Below, piece after piece: positions 46,820-56,828 of a stretch of DNA of 64,000 bases. The stretch is from Pseudomonas guariconensis (GTDB taxonomy: Bacteria; Pseudomonadota; Gammaproteobacteria; Pseudomonadales; Pseudomonadaceae). The position numbers were made by a program, and so were the translations under genes. The stretch is from assembly GCF_015680235.1 (NCBI RefSeq), contig NZ_JADLJL010000003.1:1-64000 (forward strand). Reading direction: 5' to 3'. Below the pieces are notes generated by a model. It saw only the letters and a program-made list of their open reading frames with translations, had not been told where the DNA came from and ran no database searches. Each line of letters opens with the position of its first letter. The first letter of the stretch is position 1.

Positions 46820-47020
46820 TCAGTCGGCTTCTTCGATCCAGGCCGCCTGGATGGCCTCGAGCACTTTCTCACCGCCGCGTGACGGATCGTCGCTGAATTC
46901 TGGCAAGGCCAGCACCCAGCGGTGCAGATCGACGAAATTCACATAACGAGGATCGACCTCCGGCTTGCTTTGCGCAAGCTGGATGGCGATCTCAAGTACA
47001 TCAATCCATTTCAGGCTCAT
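46820..47020 (-). CDS. iscX: Fe-S assembly protein IscX
   Basis: Small acidic protein, 66 aa, of the IscX/YfhJ family: MSLKWIDVLEIAIQLAQSKPEVDP in part, then FVDLHRWVLALPEFSDDP. It binds IscS and iron and tunes cluster assembly. Last gene of the isc operon, nine bases after fdx. Confidence 0.96.
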   Translation of the reverse strand: MSLKWIDVLEIAIQLAQSKPEVDPRYVNFVDLHRWVLALPEFSDDPSRGGEKVLEAIQAAWIEEAD

Positions 47021-47029
47021 GCTGGAACC

Positions 47030-47371
47030 TCAGTGCGGCGCTTCGGCGGCGTGGTTGAGCGAGTATTTGGGGATTTCGATCGTCAGGTCTTCATCGCCGA
47101 CGATCACCTGGCAGGCCAGGCGCGATTGCGCTTCCAGGCCCCAGGCCTTGTCCAGCATATCCTCTTCCAGCTCATCGGCCTCTTCCAGCGAGTCGAAACC
47201 CTCGCGGACGATGCAGTGGCAGGTGGTGCAGGCGCAAACGCCACCGCAGGCGCTTTCCATCTCGATGTGATGCTCGTGGGCCAATTCCAGGATGTTGGTG
47301 CCTGGCTCCACCTCTACCACCAGCCCATCCGGGCAGAACTTCTCGTGCGGCAGGAAAATCACCTGGGGCAT
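47030..47371 (-). CDS. fdx: ISC-type [2Fe-2S] ferredoxin
   Basis: Adrenodoxin-like ferredoxin, 113 aa. Cluster ligands are C42, C48, C51 and C87 (CGGVCACTTC and LACQVIV), with an additional Cys46. It supplies electrons for cluster formation on IscU. Four bases separate it from hscA. Confidence 0.96.
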   Translation of the reverse strand: MPQVIFLPHEKFCPDGLVVEVEPGTNILELAHEHHIEMESACGGVCACTTCHCIVREGFDSLEEADELEEDMLDKAWGLEAQSRLACQVIVGDEDLTIEIPKYSLNHAAEAPH

Positions 47372-47374
47372 CGG

Positions 47375-49237
47375 TTACTCCTCGATCTCATTCAGGTTGC
47401 GCCCGGCCAGTGCGGCTTTGACCGTCGAATCAAGGCGACGGGCGGCAAAAGCATCGGTCACCTGCGACAGACGCTTGGTCTGCTGCTCGATGGCCGCGCC
47501 ATCGGTGCCGGTGAGCAAATCACGCAATTCTTGCATCTGGAACTCGATCGCCTCGCGCTCCTCGGCACTGAGCAAACGCTCGCCGTCGGCATCCAGGGCG
47601 CCCTGCACGGCCTCGAGCAGCCGCTCGCCGTCGACCTGGTGCTCGCGCAGCTGGCGAGCCTGCTTGTCGGAGCCGGCGTGCTCGAAGGAGTCCTTGAGCA
47701 TGCGGGCGATTTCGCCATCGGTCAGGCCGTAGGACGGCTTGACCTGGATGCTCGATTCCACGCCCGAGCCCAGTTCGCGGGCCGACACGCTGAGCAGGCC
47801 GTCGGCATCGACCTGGAAGGTGACGCGGATCTTCGCAGCACCAGCGACCATGGCCGGAATGCCGCGCAGTTCGAAACGCGCCAGGGAACGGCAGTCGCTG
47901 ATCAGCTCGCGCTCGCCCTGCAGGACGTGGATCATCATGGCCGACTGGCCATCTTTATAAGTGGTGAACTCCTGGGCGCGGGCCACCGGGATGGTGGTAT
48001 TGCGCGGGATCACCTTTTCCATCAGCCCGCCCATGGTCTCGAGCCCCAGGGACAGCGGGATGACGTCCAGCAACAACAATTCGCCACCCTCGCGGCGGTT
48101 GCCGGCCAACGTATCGGCCTGGATCGCGGCGCCGATGGCTACCACCTGGTCCGGGTCGATCGAGGTCAGCGGGGTACGGCCGAACAGCCCACCTACCGCC
48201 TCCCGTACACGCGGGACGCGGGTGGAGCCGCCAACCATCACCACGGCGCCGACCTCTTCGAGCTCGACGCCGCTGTCGCGAACGGCGCGGCGGCAGGCCT
48301 TCAGGCTGCGGGCGATCAAGGGCTCGATCAGGGCCTCGAAACCGGCGCGGGTCAGCTCGCCCTGCCAGGCGCCGTGGCGCACGCTGACCACGTCGGCGTC
48401 GGTCAGGGCTTCCTTGGCGGCGCAGGCGGCCTGCAGCAGTTGGCGTTGGGCGGAGGGGTCGAGGTCGGACGACAGCCCGGCCTGCTCGACGATCCAGCCG
48501 GCGATGGCGTGGTCGAAGTCGTCGCCGCCCAGGGCGGTGTCGCCACCGGTGGCCAGTACTTCGAACACGCCCGCGGTCAGGCGCAGAATGGAAATATCGA
48601 ACGTGCCGCCACCCAGGTCATAGATGGCCACCACACCTTCGGCTTTCTCGTCCAGGCCATAAGCAACGGCGGCCGCGGTCGGCTCGTTGAGCAGGCGCAA
48701 CACGTTGAGGCCGGCCAGGCGCGCGGCGTCCTTGGTAGCTTGGCGCTGGGCGTCGTCGAAATAGGCCGGCACGGTGATCACCGCACCCACCAGCTCGCCA
48801 CCGAGCGTTTCCTCGGCACGCTGGCGCAACACCTTGAGGATGTCGGCGGACACTTCCACCGGGCTCTTTGGCCCCTGGACGGTGTCGATGAACGGCATGT
48901 GCGACTCGCCACCGACGAAGCGGTACGGCAGCTGCTCGCCCAGTTGTTTGACATCGGCCAGGCCACGCCCCATCAGGCGCTTGACCGACAGGACGGTATT
49001 CAGCGGGTCGCTGGAGGCCGCCTCGCGGGCAGCCAGGCCTACGTCGATGCCGCTGTCGAGGTAACGTACCGCCGAAGGCAGAATGACATTACCTTGTGCA
49101 TCGGGCAGCGGCTCGCTGCGACCGCTGCGCACGGCAGCGACCAGGGAATTGGTGGTGCCCAGGTCAATCCCCACTGCCAGGCGGCGCTGGTGTGGCTGGG
49201 GGCTTTGACCGGGTTCGGCGATCTGCAGTAGGGCCAT
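47375..49237 (-). CDS. hscA: Fe-S cluster chaperone HscA (Hsp70 family)
   Basis: Specialised Hsp70, 620 aa, that with HscB helps release clusters from IscU. The ATPase domain has [24 protein letters not shown] and [14 protein letters not shown]. The substrate domain binds the LPPVK loop of IscU. Near the N-terminus lies the extra Q/P-rich lead before AVGIDLG usual for HscA. Downstream of hscB in the isc operon. Confidence 0.97.
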   Translation of the reverse strand: MALLQIAEPGQSPQPHQRRLAVGIDLGTTNSLVAAVRSGRSEPLPDAQGNVILPSAVRYLDSGIDVGLAAREAASSDPLNTVLSVKRLMGRGLADVKQLGEQLPYRFVGGESHMPFIDTVQGPKSPVEVSADILKVLRQRAEETLGGELVGAVITVPAYFDDAQRQATKDAARLAGLNVLRLLNEPTAAAVAYGLDEKAEGVVAIYDLGGGTFDISILRLTAGVFEVLATGGDTALGGDDFDHAIAGWIVEQAGLSSDLDPSAQRQLLQAACAAKEALTDADVVSVRHGAWQGELTRAGFEALIEPLIARSLKACRRAVRDSGVELEEVGAVVMVGGSTRVPRVREAVGGLFGRTPLTSIDPDQVVAIGAAIQADTLAGNRREGGELLLLDVIPLSLGLETMGGLMEKVIPRNTTIPVARAQEFTTYKDGQSAMMIHVLQGERELISDCRSLARFELRGIPAMVAGAAKIRVTFQVDADGLLSVSARELGSGVESSIQVKPSYGLTDGEIARMLKDSFEHAGSDKQARQLREHQVDGERLLEAVQGALDADGERLLSAEEREAIEFQMQELRDLLTGTDGAAIEQQTKRLSQVTDAFAARRLDSTVKAALAGRNLNEIEE

Positions 49238-49280
49238 GCTTATCTGAGTACCTTAGGCGTCGTCACGTGCAACGCCGGGG

Positions 49281-49802
49281 TTAATCGTCGAGGCGCTCTT
49301 CGAGTTGGCGCACTTCCTGGGCGAGCTTGTCGAGAAACTGCATGCGGCGCATCAGGCGCTCTGCCCTGTCACGCTCGGCAGCCACGTCCCAGCAGGCGGC
49401 GAAATCCTCGTTCAACGTCTCCTGGGCGGCTTTCAGGCGCTTCTTGAAGACAGCGACACCGTCGAGGTCGGCTTCGTCCTGCAGCTCTTCGAGCTCTTCG
49501 CGCCACTGCATCTGCTGCAGCAGGAAGTCCGGGTCGTGGACGGTGATTTCCTGGGGCACTTCGTGGCCACCGATGGCCAGCAGGTAGCGGGCACGCCGCG
49601 GGGCGCTGCGCAGGGTCTGATAGGCCTCGTTGAGAGCCGCGGACTTCTCCAGCGCGACACGCTGTTCGCGCTCGGAGGCATCGGCGAAGCGGTCCGGATG
49701 GACCTCACGGGCCAGCTCGCGATAGCGCGTGGCCAGCTTGTCGAGGTCCAGGCGGAAACCGGGCTGCAGGTCAAACAGGGCGAAATGGCAAGGAGTACCC
49801 AC
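49281..49802 (-). CDS. hscB: Fe-S co-chaperone HscB (J-protein)
   Basis: 173 aa from a GTG start at 49802 (GAGG six bases upstream), giving [12 protein letters not shown]. The J domain holds VHPDRFADA, the HPD motif that stimulates HscA ATPase, at about residues 36-44. The C-terminal helical domain binds IscU. A longer frame to 49841 overlaps iscA and is rejected. Confidence 0.96.
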   Translation of the reverse strand: MGTPCHFALFDLQPGFRLDLDKLATRYRELAREVHPDRFADASEREQRVALEKSAALNEAYQTLRSAPRRARYLLAIGGHEVPQEITVHDPDFLLQQMQWREELEELQDEADLDGVAVFKKRLKAAQETLNEDFAACWDVAAERDRAERLMRRMQFLDKLAQEVRQLEERLDD

Positions 49803-49810
49803 GTCAAGCC

Positions 49811-50134
49811 TCAGACATTGAAGCTTTCGCCGCAGCCACATTCACCGCGCACGTTGGGGTTGTTGAACTTGAAGCCTTCGTTCAACCCTTCCTTGACGAA
49901 GTCCAGCTCGGTGCCGTCGAGGTAGACCAGGCTCTTGGGGTCGATGATGACCTTCACGCCGTGGTTCTCGAAGACTTGGTCTTCGGCCGCCACTTCATCG
50001 ACGAACTCCAACACGTAGGCCAGGCCCGAGCAGCCGGTGGTGCGCACGCCCAGGCGAATGCCCTCGCCCTTGCCGCGCCCTTCGAGGGAACGCCGCACGT
50101 GGTTGGCGGCGGCTTCTGTCATGCTGATAGCCAT
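49811..50134 (-). CDS. iscA: Iron-sulphur cluster assembly protein IscA
   Basis: A-type carrier, 107 aa. The three conserved ligands are C35 (TTGCSG), C99 and C101 (GECGCG). It carries iron or clusters to target proteins, chiefly [4Fe-4S] enzymes. 39 bases after iscU. Confidence 0.97.
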   Translation of the reverse strand: MAISMTEAAANHVRRSLEGRGKGEGIRLGVRTTGCSGLAYVLEFVDEVAAEDQVFENHGVKVIIDPKSLVYLDGTELDFVKEGLNEGFKFNNPNVRGECGCGESFNV

Positions 50135-50173
50135 CGGAACTCTTTCCTCAACTTCAGTTAGCGCACAAGCGTC

Positions 50174-50560
50174 TTAGACCAAGCCTTTCTTCTGCTTGTA
50201 GTCGCGCACAGCAGCCTTGATGGCATCTTCGGCGAGTACCGAGCAGTGGATCTTGACCGGCGGCAACGCCAGTTCTTCGGCCAACTGGGTGTTCTTGATG
50301 GTCTCGGCTTCGTCCAGGGTCTTGCCCTTCATCCACTCGGTGGCCAGGGAGCTGGAGGCAATGGCCGAGCCACAGCCGTAGGTCTTGAACTTGGCATCTT
50401 CGATGATGCCCTGCTCGTTGACCTTGATCTGCAGGCGCATGACGTCGCCGCAGGCCGGCGCGCCGACCATGCCGGTACCGACATCCGGGTCGTCGGCGTT
50501 CATCTTGCCGACGTTGCGCGGGTTTTCGTAGTGGTCGATGACCTTTTCACTGTATGCCAT
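50174..50560 (-). CDS. iscU: Iron-sulphur cluster scaffold IscU
   Basis: Scaffold protein, 128 aa. Cluster ligands are C37, C63 and C106, with D39 and H105 nearby. The HscA-binding LPPVK motif is at 99-103. It receives sulphur from IscS and iron before delivery. 46 bases after iscS. Confidence 0.97.
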   Translation of the reverse strand: MAYSEKVIDHYENPRNVGKMNADDPDVGTGMVGAPACGDVMRLQIKVNEQGIIEDAKFKTYGCGSAIASSSLATEWMKGKTLDEAETIKNTQLAEELALPPVKIHCSVLAEDAIKAAVRDYKQKKGLV

Positions 50561-50606
50561 GGTGCAATTCCTTCCTCATCAGGGAGCCGCTCTTGCTGGC
50601 GACTGC

Positions 50607-51821
50607 TTAGTGGGCGGCCCACTCGATCTTGGAGATGTCGACGCCGTCTTTGTACATGTCCCACAGCGGCGACAATTCGCGCAGTTTGTTCACCGCCTCG
50701 CAGACTTTCTGCGCGGCGTAATCGACTTCTTCCTCGGTGGTGAAGCGGCCGAAGGAGAAGCGGATCGAGCTGTGCGCCAGCTCGTCGTTGCGGCCCAGGG
50801 CGCGCAGCACGTAGGACGGCTCGAGCGAAGCGGAGGTGCAGGCCGAGCCGGACGATACGGCGATGTCCTTGAGCGACATCAGCAGCGACTCGCCTTCGAC
50901 GTAGTTGAAGCTCAGGTTCAGGTTGTGCGGCACGCGGGCAGTGCGGCTGCCGTTGACGTACAGCTCTTCGAGGTTGGAAACCTGTTCGAAGAAGCGGTCG
51001 CTCAGGGCCTTGATGCGCACGTTCTCGGCGGCCATTTCCTGCTTGGCGATGGCGAAGGCCTCGCCCATGCCGACGATCTGGTGGGTCGGCAGGGTGCCCG
51101 AACGCATACCGCGCTCATGGCCACCGCCGTGGATGATGGCTTCCAGGCGTACGCGCGGCTTGCGGCTGACGTACAGCGCGCCGATGCCTTTCGGGCCATA
51201 GACCTTGTGCGCCGAGAACGACATCAGGTCGACCTTCAGCTTCTGCAGGTCGATCTCGACCTTGCCGGCGGACTGGGCGGCATCGACGTGGAACAGCACG
51301 CCGCGCGAGCGGGTCAGTTCACCGATGGCGGCAATGTCGTTGATCGAGCCGACTTCGTTGTTCACGTGCATCAGCGAGACCAGGATGGTGTCTTCGCGCA
51401 GGGCCGCCTCGACCATGGCCGGGGTGACGATGCCGTCTTCGCCGGGCTCGAGGTAGGTGACTTCGAAACCTTCGCGCTCGAGCTGGCGAGCGGTGTCCAG
51501 GACCGCCTTGTGCTCGATCTTGGAGGTGATGATGTGCTTGCCCTTGGTCTGATAGAAGTGCGCCACGCCCTTGAGGGCGAGGTTGTCGGACTCGGTGGCA
51601 CCGCTGGTCCAGACGATCTCGCGCGGGTCGGCGTTGATCAGCTCGGCAACCTGGCGACGACCGTTTTCGACGGCTTCCTCGGCCTTCCAGCCGAACACGT
51701 GGGAACGCGAGGCCGGGTTACCGAAGTTCCCGTCGACCAGCAGGCAGTCGGCCATCTTCTGGGCGACGCGCGGATCGACCGGAGTGGTCGCGGAGTAATC
51801 GAGGTAGATCGGCAACTTCAT
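50607..51821 (-). CDS. iscS: Cysteine desulphurase IscS
   Basis: PLP enzyme, 404 aa, that takes sulphur from cysteine. The PLP lysine is in [12 protein letters not shown]. The catalytic cysteine loop is [14 protein letters not shown]. The N-terminus [19 protein letters not shown] is canonical. It also supplies sulphur for tRNA thiolation. The spacing of 42 bases to iscR fits a single operon. Confidence 0.97.
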   Translation of the reverse strand: MKLPIYLDYSATTPVDPRVAQKMADCLLVDGNFGNPASRSHVFGWKAEEAVENGRRQVAELINADPREIVWTSGATESDNLALKGVAHFYQTKGKHIITSKIEHKAVLDTARQLEREGFEVTYLEPGEDGIVTPAMVEAALREDTILVSLMHVNNEVGSINDIAAIGELTRSRGVLFHVDAAQSAGKVEIDLQKLKVDLMSFSAHKVYGPKGIGALYVSRKPRVRLEAIIHGGGHERGMRSGTLPTHQIVGMGEAFAIAKQEMAAENVRIKALSDRFFEQVSNLEELYVNGSRTARVPHNLNLSFNYVEGESLLMSLKDIAVSSGSACTSASLEPSYVLRALGRNDELAHSSIRFSFGRFTTEEEVDYAAQKVCEAVNKLRELSPLWDMYKDGVDISKIEWAAH

Positions 51822-51863
51822 TGGGTATCTCCTATCAGGCGGTGGCGTCGCTCGTCGCTGCTA

Positions 51864-52355
51864 TCAGTCGACGGCGGACGTCTCAATCTTGTCCATCCGG
51901 GCGGTACGGCCCGAGACGCGGCGCAGGTCCTGGCGATGGGCGACTTCCTGCACCTCGCGGCGCTCGACCAGATCGGCCAGGCTGATGCCGCTGAGGAACT
52001 CGTGGATCTGCTGGCTGAGGTCGCACCACAAGTGGTGGGTCAGGCAGGTATCGCCGGCGTGACAGTCCCCCAGGCCCTGGCAACGGGTGGCATCGACCGA
52101 TTCGTTGACCGCGTCGATGACCTGGGCCACCTGGATGGTTTCCATGCCACGCGACAGCTGGTAGCCGCCGCCCGGACCGCGCACGCTGGAAACCAGGCTG
52201 CCACGGCGCAGCTTGGCGAACAGCTGTTCCAGATAGGAAAGGGAAATGCCCTGGCGCTCGGAAATGTCGGCCAAAGACACCGGCCCATGCTGCGCATGCA
52301 ACGCCAGGTCAAGCATGGCGGTCACGGCATATCGGCCTTTGGTAGTCAGTCGCAT
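51864..52355 (-). CDS. iscR: Fe-S-sensing transcriptional regulator IscR
   Basis: Rrf2-family regulator, 163 aa. The helix-turn-helix covers about 1-60 ([19 protein letters not shown]). The [2Fe-2S] ligands are C92, C98, C104 and H107. When loaded it represses its own operon at type-1 sites, and two good candidates abut each other just upstream. Confidence 0.97.
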   Translation of the reverse strand: MRLTTKGRYAVTAMLDLALHAQHGPVSLADISERQGISLSYLEQLFAKLRRGSLVSSVRGPGGGYQLSRGMETIQVAQVIDAVNESVDATRCQGLGDCHAGDTCLTHHLWCDLSQQIHEFLSGISLADLVERREVQEVAHRQDLRRVSGRTARMDKIETSAVD

Positions 52356-52392
52356 GGCTATTGGGTACCACGGGAGTTACAGGATGTGTGCG

Positions 52393-52421
52393 AGTATGCG
52401 ATTCCCGAGCATTTAAGTCAA
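52393..52421 (-). promoter_or_regulatory. Promoter of the isc operon
   Basis: On the minus strand TTGACT (52416-52421) and CATACT (52393-52398) are separated by exactly 17 bases, a good sigma-70 promoter. The -35 hexamer is inside the first IscR-type site. Confidence 0.75.
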
Positions 52422-52450
52422 CTATTAGACCTAGTGCTTTAGTCGGGTAT
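52401..52450 (-). promoter_or_regulatory. Two tandem IscR type-1-like binding sites
   Basis: Two 25-base windows, 52401-52425 and 52426-52450, abut exactly. Read on the minus strand, the first begins ATAGTTGACT and keeps the CGGGAAT-like right end. The second begins ATACCCGACTA, a perfect left half of the ATAssyGACTrwwwyAGTCrrsTAT-type consensus. The proximal one covers the -35 hexamer, so Fe-S-loaded IscR could block RNA polymerase. Confidence 0.7.
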
Positions 52451-52484
52451 GCATCGGGGAGGCGGGCGCGAGTCTAACAGACCA

Positions 52485-52504
52485 GGGGCGTGAGCACACG
52501 CCCC
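52485..52504 (-). terminator. Stem-loop just downstream of cysE
   Basis: Perfect eight-base arms GGGGCGTG and CACGCCCC close an AGCA loop, 20-39 bases before the iscR-side end of cysE in genome order, that is just after the cysE stop on its strand. No T run follows, so termination may not be intrinsic. Confidence 0.45.
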
Positions 52505-52523
52505 ATATCTCACCGCGCCGTAA

Positions 52524-53309
52524 TCAATGCGCCTGGGTGTCGCTCTGCGCGGTTTGCTTGACCTCGACGAAGTCTTCCTCGGGCAGTGCCGGCAGTTCCT
52601 TGCCGCAATAGTCGCTGCCCAGCTTGGTCAACGCACCGCACATGCCCTCGAGCCGTTCGTCGACCGCCTGCAGGTGGTCGAGCATCTGGCCGATGGCGCG
52701 GGCCACCGGGTCGGGCATGTCGCCACTGACGCCGTAGGCATCGAAGCCGATCTTCTCGGCCATGGCCTTGCGCTTGGCCTCGACCTCGTTATCTTCAGCC
52801 TTGACGATGATCCGCCCGGGGATCCCCACCGCCGTGGCACCGGCAGGCACCGCCTTGGTCACCACAGCGTTGGAACCGATCTTGGCCCCGGCACCGACGG
52901 TGAACGGGCCGAGAACCTTGGCCCCGGCACCGACCACCACGCCGTTTTCCAAGGTCGGGTGGCGCTTGCCTTTGTTCCAGCTGGTGCCGCCCAAGGTCAC
53001 GCCCTGGTACAGGGTGACGTCGTCACCGATCTCGGCGGTCTCGCCGATGACGATGCCCATGCCGTGGTCGATGAAGAAGCGCCGACCGATGGTGGCACCG
53101 GGATGGATCTCGATGCCGGTCAGCCAGCGACCGAAATTCGACACCAGGCGCGCCAGCCACTTGAAGTCACGCACCCACAGGGCATGGCCCAGACGGTGCA
53201 GCCAGATGGCATGCATGCCCGGGTAGCAGGTCAGCACCTCGAAGGCATTGCGCGCCGCCGGGTCGCGATGGAATACGCTTTGGATATCTTCGCGCAGACG
53301 TTCGAACAT
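52524..53309 (-). CDS. cysE: Serine O-acetyltransferase
   Basis: 261 aa enzyme acetylating serine for cysteine synthesis. N-terminal helices precede a left-handed beta-helix of hexapeptide repeats, with [35 protein letters not shown] (parts) at about 80-115. The [18 protein letters not shown] segment is conserved. It stands upstream of iscR, supplying the cysteine that IscS uses. The gene is six bases from trmJ. Confidence 0.96.
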   Translation of the reverse strand: MFERLREDIQSVFHRDPAARNAFEVLTCYPGMHAIWLHRLGHALWVRDFKWLARLVSNFGRWLTGIEIHPGATIGRRFFIDHGMGIVIGETAEIGDDVTLYQGVTLGGTSWNKGKRHPTLENGVVVGAGAKVLGPFTVGAGAKIGSNAVVTKAVPAGATAVGIPGRIIVKAEDNEVEAKRKAMAEKIGFDAYGVSGDMPDPVARAIGQMLDHLQAVDERLEGMCGALTKLGSDYCGKELPALPEEDFVEVKQTAQSDTQAH

Positions 53310-53315
53310 CTTTTT

Positions 53316-54086
53316 CTAGTCCTTCCGCTTATGCGGCTCGCCCCGTGCGACTTTCTGGGTCTCGGTGAGGATGCCGCGCAAAATGCTCATTTCCGAACGA
53401 TTGACCGAGCTGCGCCCATAGAGCCGACGCAGGCGCGGCATCAGGTGCTTGGGCTTCTCCGGGTCAAGGAAGCCGATCTGCACCAGGGTTTTTTCCAGGT
53501 GCTCGTAGAACAGCTCCATCTCGTCCATGGTCGCCAGCTCGCCGCTGCGCAGCGAGTTGGCCTCGAACTTCTCGACCTTCGTCGGCGCGCCCTCGGCCGC
53601 CAGCCAGGCCATGCGCACCTCGTAGGAGAGCACCTGGACCGCTGCGGCTAGGTTCAGCGAACTGAAGTCGGGGTTCGAAGGAATGTGCACGTGGAAGTGA
53701 CATCGCTGCAGCTCTTCGTTGGTCAGCCCAGCATGCTCGCGACCGAACACGAGGGCGATCTCCTCACCGGCACCGGCGTGTTCGACGACCTTGGCACCGC
53801 ATTCACGGGGGTCGAGCAACGGCCAGGGGATGCTGCGCTCGCGGGCACTGGTGCCGATCGCCAGGCTGCAGCCGACCAATGCCTCTTCGAGGCTGTCGAC
53901 CACCTGGGCGTTGTCCAGCACATCGTCTGCGCCGGATGCGCGCGCCGTGGCATCCACGGCGGGGAAATCCAGAGGCTGGACCAGCACCAGGCGCGACAGG
54001 CCCATGTTTTTCATGGCACGCGCAGCGCCGCCGATATTGCCGGGGTGGCTGGTATTGACCAGAACAACACGAATATTCTGCAACAA
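53316..54086 (-). CDS. trmJ: tRNA (Cm32/Um32) methyltransferase TrmJ
   Basis: SPOUT-class methyltransferase, 256 aa. The best start is TTG at 54086, because MLQNIRVVLVNTSHPGNIGGAARAMKNMG (parts) is the family N-terminus. The frame is open to 54161 (GTG), adding 25 unlike residues. The knot motifs VFGREHAGLTNEEL and IPSNPDFSSLNLA are present. It methylates the ribose of nucleotide 32 in tRNAs. Confidence 0.93.
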   Translation of the reverse strand: MLQNIRVVLVNTSHPGNIGGAARAMKNMGLSRLVLVQPLDFPAVDATARASGADDVLDNAQVVDSLEEALVGCSLAIGTSARERSIPWPLLDPRECGAKVVEHAGAGEEIALVFGREHAGLTNEELQRCHFHVHIPSNPDFSSLNLAAAVQVLSYEVRMAWLAAEGAPTKVEKFEANSLRSGELATMDEMELFYEHLEKTLVQIGFLDPEKPKHLMPRLRRLYGRSSVNRSEMSILRGILTETQKVARGEPHKRKD

Positions 54087-54236
54087 GGTGTTGAGCTCAC
54101 GGATGTGGATAACGGGGCAAACGATCTTACAGAAGCGACGGACGTAACGCCACGAAAGCACATGTCACCCTTCTGCCGAAGCAGATTTCTGATAGACTAT
54201 GCGGCTTTCCTCTTTAACATCCCAGGTGAAACGCCC

Positions 54237-55055
54237 ATGCAGCCTATGCTGAATATCGCCCTGCGCGCCGCTCGCAGCGCCAGTGAATTGATTTTCCGCT
54301 CCATCGAACGCCTGGACAGCATCAAAGTCGACGAGAAAGAAGCCAAGGACTACGTGTCCGAGGTTGACCGCGCCGCCGAGCAGACCATCGTCAACGCCCT
54401 GCGCAAGGCCTACCCGAACCACTCCATACAGGGTGAAGAAACCGGCCTGCACGCCGGTACCGGTGAAGAAGGCAAGGACTACCTGTGGATCATCGATCCA
54501 CTGGACGGCACCACCAACTTCCTGCGTGGCGTTCCTCACTTTGCGGTCAGCATCGCCTGCAAATACCGTGGCCGCCTCGAGCACGCCGTCATCGTCGACC
54601 CGGTTCGCCAGGAAGAATTCACCGCCAGCCGCGGTCGCGGCGCCCAGCTCAACGGCCGTCGCCTGCGCGTCAGCTCGCGCACCAGCCTGGAAGGCGCCCT
54701 GCTGGGTACCGGTTTCCCGTTCCGTGACAACCAGATGGCCGACCTGGACAACTACCTGGGCATGTTCCGCGCACTGACCGGCCAGACTGCCGGCATCCGC
54801 CGCGCCGGCGCCGCCAGCCTGGACCTGGCCTACGTCGCTGCCGGCCGCTTCGACGCCTTCTGGGAGTCGGGCCTGTCCGAGTGGGACATGGCTGCGGGCG
54901 TGCTGCTGATCCAGGAAGCCGGTGGCCTGGTGAGCGACTTCAATGGTGGCCACGACTTCCTCGAGAAGGGTCACATCGTCGCTGGCAACATCAAGTGCTT
55001 CAAGGCCGTGCTGACGGCCATCCAGCCGCACCTGCCCGAGTACATGAAGCGCTAA
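54237..55055 (+). CDS. suhB: Inositol-1-monophosphatase family protein SuhB
   Basis: 272 aa, ATG at 54237 with AGGTGA. The metal and substrate motifs are GEETG (about 68), WIIDPLDGTTNFL (about 83-95) and WDMAAGVLL (about 213). E. coli SuhB also joins the rRNA transcription antitermination complex. Divergent from trmJ, and ends at a bidirectional terminator. Confidence 0.95.
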   Translation: MQPMLNIALRAARSASELIFRSIERLDSIKVDEKEAKDYVSEVDRAAEQTIVNALRKAYPNHSIQGEETGLHAGTGEEGKDYLWIIDPLDGTTNFLRGVPHFAVSIACKYRGRLEHAVIVDPVRQEEFTASRGRGAQLNGRRLRVSSRTSLEGALLGTGFPFRDNQMADLDNYLGMFRALTGQTAGIRRAGAASLDLAYVAAGRFDAFWESGLSEWDMAAGVLLIQEAGGLVSDFNGGHDFLEKGHIVAGNIKCFKAVLTAIQPHLPEYMKR

Positions 55056-55072
55056 GCGCTGCGTACAGGCAC

Positions 55073-55102
55073 AAAAAAAGCACCCTTCGGGGTGCTTTTT
55101 TT
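55073..55102. terminator. Bidirectional intrinsic terminator
   Basis: GCACCC and GGGTGC close a TTCG tetraloop, with seven A before and seven T after. It would end suhB on the plus strand and works in reverse as well. Confidence 0.9.
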
Positions 55103-55109
55103 GTGCCCT

Positions 55110-55228
55110 GCAGGAGGCGGCCTTGTGCCGCGAAAGGGCTGCAAGGCAGCCCCGGCAATTTCTGCCGGGACTCAGATCCTGGGGCCGCTTCGCGCCCCTT
55201 TCGCGGCGCAAGGCCGCTCCTACAAAAC
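55110..55228. repeat. REP palindrome pair
   Basis: Facing units caggaggcggccttgtgccg and ttcgcggcgcaaggccgctc enclose a small hairpin (cccggcaatttctgccggg) at about 55150-55170. It lies between suhB and the glycine-zipper gene. Confidence 0.8.
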
Positions 55229-55242
55229 GGCAGAGCGCGGTT

Positions 55243-55791
55243 TTACTGCCCGGCCTGGTTCTCGCTCAGGACCAGGTTGCCATTCTTGTCCAACGGAATG
55301 GTCGAACCCGGCTCGTGGTTCATCTTCACGCGGCCAACCTTGTCGCCGATGGAATAAGTCACGTTGTAGCCGACCACCTTCTCGCTCAGGTCATTGACCG
55401 TGTTGCAGCGGGTTTGCGTCGTGGTATAGGTGTCACGCTCCTGCATGCCCTCCTGCACCTTGTTGCCGGCGTAACCACCACCCACCGCACCGGCCACGGT
55501 GGCAATCTTCTTGCCGGTGCCGCCGCCGATCTGGTTGCCCAGCAGGCCGCCGGCAATGGCACCGACCACGGTACCTGCGATCTGATGCTGGTCCTTCACC
55601 GGCGCCTGGCGCGTCACGGTGACGTCCTTGCACACCTGGCGCGGGGTCTTGATGGTTTCCTTGATGGGCTGCACGTCCGTAACCTGGGCGTACTCCGGCC
55701 CTTTGTTCACCAAGCTGTAGGTTGCGACAGCACCTCCGGCGGTCACACCGACAGCACCCAGCACCGCACCCACAAGCATTGATTTATTCAC
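55243..55791 (-). CDS. Glycine-zipper 2TM (Rick_17kDa_Anti/SlyB-like) protein
   Basis: 182 aa. The N-terminal MLVGAVLGAVGVTAGGAVATYSLV acts as signal or anchor. The middle holds a glycine-zipper pair (GTVVGAIAGGLLGNQIGGGTGKKIATVAGAVGGGYAGN, about 72-108, in parts), as in SlyB/PcP envelope proteins. There is no lipobox cysteine. The C-terminal region (VVGYNVTYSIGDKVGRVKM) is conserved in pseudomonads by memory. Probable envelope protein of unknown function. Convergent with suhB. Confidence 0.8.
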   Translation of the reverse strand: MNKSMLVGAVLGAVGVTAGGAVATYSLVNKGPEYAQVTDVQPIKETIKTPRQVCKDVTVTRQAPVKDQHQIAGTVVGAIAGGLLGNQIGGGTGKKIATVAGAVGGGYAGNKVQEGMQERDTYTTTQTRCNTVNDLSEKVVGYNVTYSIGDKVGRVKMNHEPGSTIPLDKNGNLVLSENQAGQ

Positions 55792-55847
55792 GTGAACCTC
55801 CTGATCGTACCCGCGGCATCAGCCGCCTTCTCCCAGCCTTGGAGCAT

Positions 55848-55880
55848 AAAAAAAGGCGCGAGTTCAATACCCGCGCCTTT
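55848..55880 (-). terminator. Intrinsic terminator after secF
   Basis: On the minus strand AAAGGCGCG and CGCGCCTTT form a nine-base stem with a loop of 11 bases, followed by a T run (55848-55854 on the opposite strand). It ends the queA-tgt-yajC-secDF transcript. Confidence 0.85.
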
Positions 55881-55909
55881 CTTCACGCCAAACGGCAGCC
55901 TGCAACAGC

Positions 55910-56818
55910 TTACGGACGGTCGTCCTCACCCTCGGCCTTGACCGGCGGGATCAGGTCTTCGCTGCTCAGGTTCAGCCAGATCAGCACCACGTTAGCGATG
56001 TAGATCGACGAGTAGGTACCGGCCATGACGCCAATGAACAGCGCCAGGGAGAAGCCGAACAGGTTGTCGCCGCCGAAGAACAGCAGCGCAGCGATGGCCA
56101 GCAAGGTCGACACCGAGGTGGCCACGGTACGCAGCAAGGTCTGGGTGGTCGAGACGTTGATGTTCTCGATCAGCGACGCCTTGCGCATCACGCGGAAGTT
56201 CTCACGCACCCGGTCGAACACCACGATGGTGTCGTTGAGCGAATAGCCGATGATCGCCAGGACCGCCGCCAGCACCGTCAGGTCGAAGGTGATCTGGAAG
56301 AACGACAGGATACCCAGGGTGACCACCACGTCGTGGATCAGCGAGATGATGGCACCGACCGCGAACTTCCACTGGAAGCGGAAGGCCAGGTAGACCAGAA
56401 TGCCGCCCAGGGCCAGCAGCATGCCCAAGCCACCTTGGTCGCGCAGCTCCTCACCCACCTGCGGGCCGACGAACTCGACGCGCTTGACCGTGGCCGGGTT
56501 GTCGCCACCGGCCTTCTGCAGGGCCGCGGCAACGCGGTTGCCCAGCTGTGGGTCGTCGCCGGGCATGCGCACCAGCAGGTCGGTGGTGGCGCCGAAGCTC
56601 TGCACCACGGCCTCGTCGAAGCCGGACTGGACCAGCTCGGCACGCACGGCCTTGAGGTCGGCCGGGCGCTCGTAGGTCAGCTCGATGAGCGTACCGCCGG
56701 TGAAGTCCAGGCCGAAGTTCAGGCCCTTGTGCCACCAGCTGAACAGCGCCAGGACGGTGAGGAGCACGGTAATGGCGAACGCGACATTGCGCACGCCCAT
56801 GAAGTTGATGGTTTTCAT
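55910..56818 (-). CDS. secF: Protein translocase subunit SecF
   Basis: 302 aa, ATG at 56818 with GAGGGAG. The N-terminal helix precedes the periplasmic GLDFTGGTLIELTYERP. The C-terminal membrane part has GYSLNDTIVVFDRVREN and six helices overall. With SecD it uses the proton gradient to help pull exported proteins across. Ten bases after secD. Confidence 0.96.
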   Translation of the reverse strand: MKTINFMGVRNVAFAITVLLTVLALFSWWHKGLNFGLDFTGGTLIELTYERPADLKAVRAELVQSGFDEAVVQSFGATTDLLVRMPGDDPQLGNRVAAALQKAGGDNPATVKRVEFVGPQVGEELRDQGGLGMLLALGGILVYLAFRFQWKFAVGAIISLIHDVVVTLGILSFFQITFDLTVLAAVLAIIGYSLNDTIVVFDRVRENFRVMRKASLIENINVSTTQTLLRTVATSVSTLLAIAALLFFGGDNLFGFSLALFIGVMAGTYSSIYIANVVLIWLNLSSEDLIPPVKAEGEDDRP

Positions 56819-56828
56819 CGCAGCTCCC

